Below are positions 43,048-45,529 of a DNA stretch of 45,529 nucleotides, one piece after another. This DNA is from JASSUD01 sp031963225 (GTDB lineage Bacteria > Pseudomonadota > Gammaproteobacteria > Burkholderiales > Burkholderiaceae): the NCBI GenBank assembly GCA_031963225.1, contig JASSUD010000013.1:1-45529 (forward strand). The letters are read 5' to 3'. Both the position numbers and the translations under genes were made by a program. The first letter of the stretch is position 1; each line of letters starts with the position of its first letter. The notes beneath the pieces were generated by a model that ran no database searches, had not been told where the DNA came from, and worked only from the letters and a program-made list of their open reading frames with translations.

Positions 43048-43371
43048 ATGAATCCATTAGTGTATTTGGTTGGGCTCTATTTAGCGCTTAACGATATCGA
43101 GCACACCAAGACAAAAGTGCGGCATCCCCAGACAAATGGGATATGCGAGCGCTTCCATAAAACCATTTTGCAAGAGTTTTATCAGGTGGCATTTCGACGC
43201 AAAATTTATCGCTCGATTGAAGAGCTACAACATGATCTGGATGACTGGTTAGCTTATTACAATAATGACCGCACTCACCAAGGTAAAATGTGCTGTGGGC
43301 GCACACCGATTCAAACTTTAATTGACGCTAAGGAGGTATGGAGAGATAAAATCACGATTCTGAACAACTGA
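43048..43371 (+). pseudogene. C-terminal fragment of an IS481-type transposase
   Basis: About 100 codons encode the end of a DDE integrase core: HPQTNGICERFHKTILQEFY, including the catalytic-type Glu, then a DLDDWLAYYNNDRTHQGK and GRTPIQTL ending. A complete IS481-family transposase is around 300 or more residues, and the first two catalytic Asp regions are absent. The similarity begins near 43070; the first codons after ATG 43048 look unrelated. The short stretch 42816-43047 upstream of it and 43372-43551 downstream hold no gene I can support. It marks a past insertion and deletion beside the Tc operon. Confidence 0.85.
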
Positions 43372-43551
43372 ATTTGACCTGACAATTTCCTCTTGTCAAA
43401 TCGGGGTACTGTCAGATCTGATCTGAGCTACTACAAATAAATACAGCATTTATAGGACTTACATTCAAGGCTTATTTTTCTATATTCCTGTATAGGGATG
43501 GATTACTCTGAAATTAGATACGTCTAGTGTGTAGGCGTAAAGGGCGGTTTT

Positions 43552-45360
43552 ATGAACATGCTTGTTACCCCTCTTGCAGTACGTTTTGTAAGCTTGTCTC
43601 ATGACAGAGTGGGAGAGGCTATAAATACACAAAAACTGCTTTTTAAAAAGCTAAACGCTTTAGCACCTAGCAGGAGTCAGAAAGACAAGCTTACCTTTGG
43701 TGAGTGGTTTACTAATACTATTTTGCTCTCTGAAGAAGACCGGCAACAGAGAAATACACTTTTTCTTAGAGCCCAGGAGCTACTCGCTAATAACCATGGT
43801 ATGGTTGAGTCGCTCTATGAATACGTAAAAGAGGGCGGAAAAGAAAAGCCGCCGCTTGAAGTCCAAGAAGCGATGTATCTATTCTGGAACGGCGAGCGTC
43901 AAGAAGCGCAAGAAATAGCAGCTCAAGAGATATTGCCACAGCAAGAAGTAGAGGCCCAAGAGCAAGGGCCATTATCAGAACAAGGACTGGAAGCCCAGAA
44001 GCCATTACTAGAACAAACAATAGAAGCTCAAGAGTCGCTACCAGATTTAGCAAATACCAAACTAGCATTCAAGCAAAAGATTAAAAGACCTCGCTTCACC
44101 CCTGAGACAATGGGCCTGGTAACAAGAGTAAAAGAAGCTAAAGAAAATGCAGCGGCGCAGGCCAATAAGCCTAAATCTAACGTAGAGAAAGCACTTACGT
44201 CACCTATGTTCATTAGTACTACAAGTGGTGTTATTGGTGGATTGACAGGACTGACGCAACATCTTATTACTATCGGTTTACTTACCAGTACAGCATTTTT
44301 AGTCTCTGGTATGCCAATCATTGCGGGTATCGTGGGACTTGCCCTTCTTCTCAGTTTTGCGTATTTTTCAGTTCGATATAATGCGAAAACGGAGTATGCG
44401 CGTAAGCTCGACACCGAATTTTTTAGCCCATTTATAGAAAGTTTAGATGCTATGTTAAGCGAGATTTTAGGAAATACAAGAACGATCCTGGGCCTGCAAA
44501 ATACAACTATTAATCTACAACGCGAAGTAAAGCAGGATATGCGTACTGGAGCAGCTGCGCTTAATGAAGTGCAAGCTACTACTGCAAAAACCGCTGCAAC
44601 GCTACAAAGCACGAGTGAAAAGGTAAGAAATCTACAAACCACTGTAGAAGAGGTGCAAGAGGGGTTTGATACTCTGCATGGTGAAGTACAGGAAGGCTTT
44701 GGACAAGTGCGGTCTATACGTGATGATATTTCGAGAGGTATTCAAAGCATAAAAGAAGAAATGATCAATGCCCCCCGGCAAATTATTAATAACTACATCG
44801 TTATTGATGCCGGATCTTTATCCTTGGAGCAGCAAAGGCGCTTACAAGGACAAACTGCTGCACGCGCGATAGGCCATTCAGCGCTGCACCCAACCATTAC
44901 CCTTTCTCAGGAAGGGCAAGAATTAGCGGAAATTCTGCTAGATCACCCGCAACAAAGCCGAAGTCAGGGTGTAATCATTGAAAACCATACAAGAGCGCGT
45001 AAGATCTCAGGCGGTTCTGTGGCTTCAAGCTCCTCAAGCGGATCTAACTCGCCAACTATTGGACGCTCGCCTACACCTGAAAGTGAAGACGAAGGTAGTT
45101 CATTTGCTCAAGGTGCTTCATCTTTGTTTAAAGGCAAAGGAAGGGCTGAGCCTACTATTCTCGAAGAATATAATATTGATGACCTTCTTTCTTCAGACTC
45201 AGAATCGGATTCAGATGGGGTCCTCACTCCAGAACAAGCAGCAAAAGCGCAAAAGAGAGCAGCAAAAAATGCCAAGATTAAAGCTTTAGCAGAGCGTAAT
45301 GCACAGCTCGAGCTAGAGAATGCAAAACAAAAAGCTGCTATTCAAGCCCTTATAGCCTAG
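43552..45360 (+). CDS. 602-residue protein with two membrane segments, coiled coil and acidic-serine tail
   Basis: I do not recognise the family. Residues 1-110 are mixed. Residues about 110-165 are Gln/Glu/Ala-rich with EAQE-type quasi-repeats. Residues about 219-275 hold two hydrophobic helices (GGLTGLTQHLITIGLLTSTA and PIIAGIVGLALLLSFAYF). Residues 305-405 form a long coiled coil (VKQDMRTGAAALNEVQATTA, EEVQEGFDTLHGEVQEGFGQ). The tail has Ser-rich linkers, SSDSESDSD, and a Lys/Ala helix. This arrangement recalls membrane-inserted host-directed proteins such as translocators, but that is inference. A paralogue's tail lies at 3-281. ATG 43552 follows AAAGGGCGG. No PIP box is upstream. Confidence 0.85.
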   Translation: MNMLVTPLAVRFVSLSHDRVGEAINTQKLLFKKLNALAPSRSQKDKLTFGEWFTNTILLSEEDRQQRNTLFLRAQELLANNHGMVESLYEYVKEGGKEKPPLEVQEAMYLFWNGERQEAQEIAAQEILPQQEVEAQEQGPLSEQGLEAQKPLLEQTIEAQESLPDLANTKLAFKQKIKRPRFTPETMGLVTRVKEAKENAAAQANKPKSNVEKALTSPMFISTTSGVIGGLTGLTQHLITIGLLTSTAFLVSGMPIIAGIVGLALLLSFAYFSVRYNAKTEYARKLDTEFFSPFIESLDAMLSEILGNTRTILGLQNTTINLQREVKQDMRTGAAALNEVQATTAKTAATLQSTSEKVRNLQTTVEEVQEGFDTLHGEVQEGFGQVRSIRDDISRGIQSIKEEMINAPRQIINNYIVIDAGSLSLEQQRRLQGQTAARAIGHSALHPTITLSQEGQELAEILLDHPQQSRSQGVIIENHTRARKISGGSVASSSSSGSNSPTIGRSPTPESEDEGSSFAQGASSLFKGKGRAEPTILEEYNIDDLLSSDSESDSDGVLTPEQAAKAQKRAAKNAKIKALAERNAQLELENAKQKAAIQALIA

Positions 45361-45372
45361 TGCTGAAAAATT

Positions 45373-45410
45373 AAATGGAGCGCTACATTCTATAGCGCTC
45401 CATTTTTATA
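45373..45410 (+). terminator. Terminator after the 602-residue gene
   Basis: A perfect 13-bp stem (45373-45385 with 45393-45405, AAATGGAGCGCTA / TAGCGCTCCATTT) with a 7-nt loop is followed by a short T-rich run. It resembles the hairpin at 289-325 after the paralogue. The remaining 45411-45529 show no supported feature. Confidence 0.8.
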
Positions 45411-45529
45411 TTAATAATGCAGGAGGACGTATTTTTTACTTATAACACGCACAAAACCGAATGCCTTAAGCAGGCTAGGCAAAAGAATTTTGGCTTATGC
45501 TCAGTGCCTCATAGCTGCTTTGGCTTGAA

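Noticed and set aside
1..45529. CRISPR arrays, tRNA and rRNA genes
   Set aside because: No regularly spaced direct repeats and no tRNA- or rRNA-like sequence were seen on reading the window.

Overview
The window looks like a symbiosis or virulence island from a beta-proteobacterium of the Burkholderiaceae. This is inferred from the Burkholderia-like inorganic pyrophosphatase, the Ralstonia/Xanthomonas/Burkholderia (Hrp2) type III secretion layout, and TTCG-N16-TTCG promoter elements. The fairly AT-rich composition, the Hrp2 system and the insecticidal-toxin cluster together fit the endofungal lineage (Mycoavidus / Glomeribacter / Mycetohabitans). That assignment is inference only, because no rRNA gene is present.

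Layout. (1) 1-800: the 3' end of a coiled-coil/acidic-tail gene and a small membrane protein. (2) 1074-7024: housekeeping flank with a SWIM zinc-finger protein and SNF2 helicase pair (minus), then ppa and nadE (plus), ending in a 23-bp palindromic terminator. (3) 7138-27625: a nearly complete Hrp2 T3SS. The minus-strand operon runs hrcU-hrcV-hpaP-hrcQ-hrcR-hrcS-hpaA-hrcD-hrpD6 plus a 49-codon gene. The divergent plus-strand operon runs hrpB1-hrpB2-hrcJ-hrpB4-hrpB5-hrcN-hrpB7-hrcT, followed by hrcC. A separate mini-operon (7138-8192) carries a second hrpB1-like gene and two tiny genes. (4) 27840-42604: a minus-strand Tc toxin operon, tcaA-tcaB-tcaC-tccC, with a TccC C-terminal domain I do not recognise. 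(5) 42605-45529: a truncated IS481-type transposase and a complete 602-residue paralogue of the gene cut by the left edge.

Regulation. I see three perfect PIP (hrpII) boxes, TTCGB-N15-TTCGB. Each has a -10 hexamer 30-32 nt downstream. They precede hrpB1 (plus), hrcU (minus) and the hrpB1-paralogue mini-operon (minus). An AraC-type HrpX/HrpB regulator is therefore expected, but none is encoded here. No HpaB-type export chaperone or translocon gene is recognisable either. The Tc operon has no PIP box in its upstream region.

Unusual structure. Gene junctions carry strong inverted repeats: a perfect 32-bp stem between hrcN and hrpB7, an 18-nt imperfect stem between hrpB2 and hrcJ, a bulged stem before hrcQ, 23- and 24-bp palindromes around the mini-operon, and a run of four hairpins after hrcC. 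A 9-bp palindrome lies inside an apparent in-frame insertion in nadE. The leads most worth following are the PIP-box mini-operon with its unknown small proteins, the hrcN/hrpB7 hairpin element, the unrecognised TccC payload, and the paralogous coiled-coil proteins at both ends of the window.
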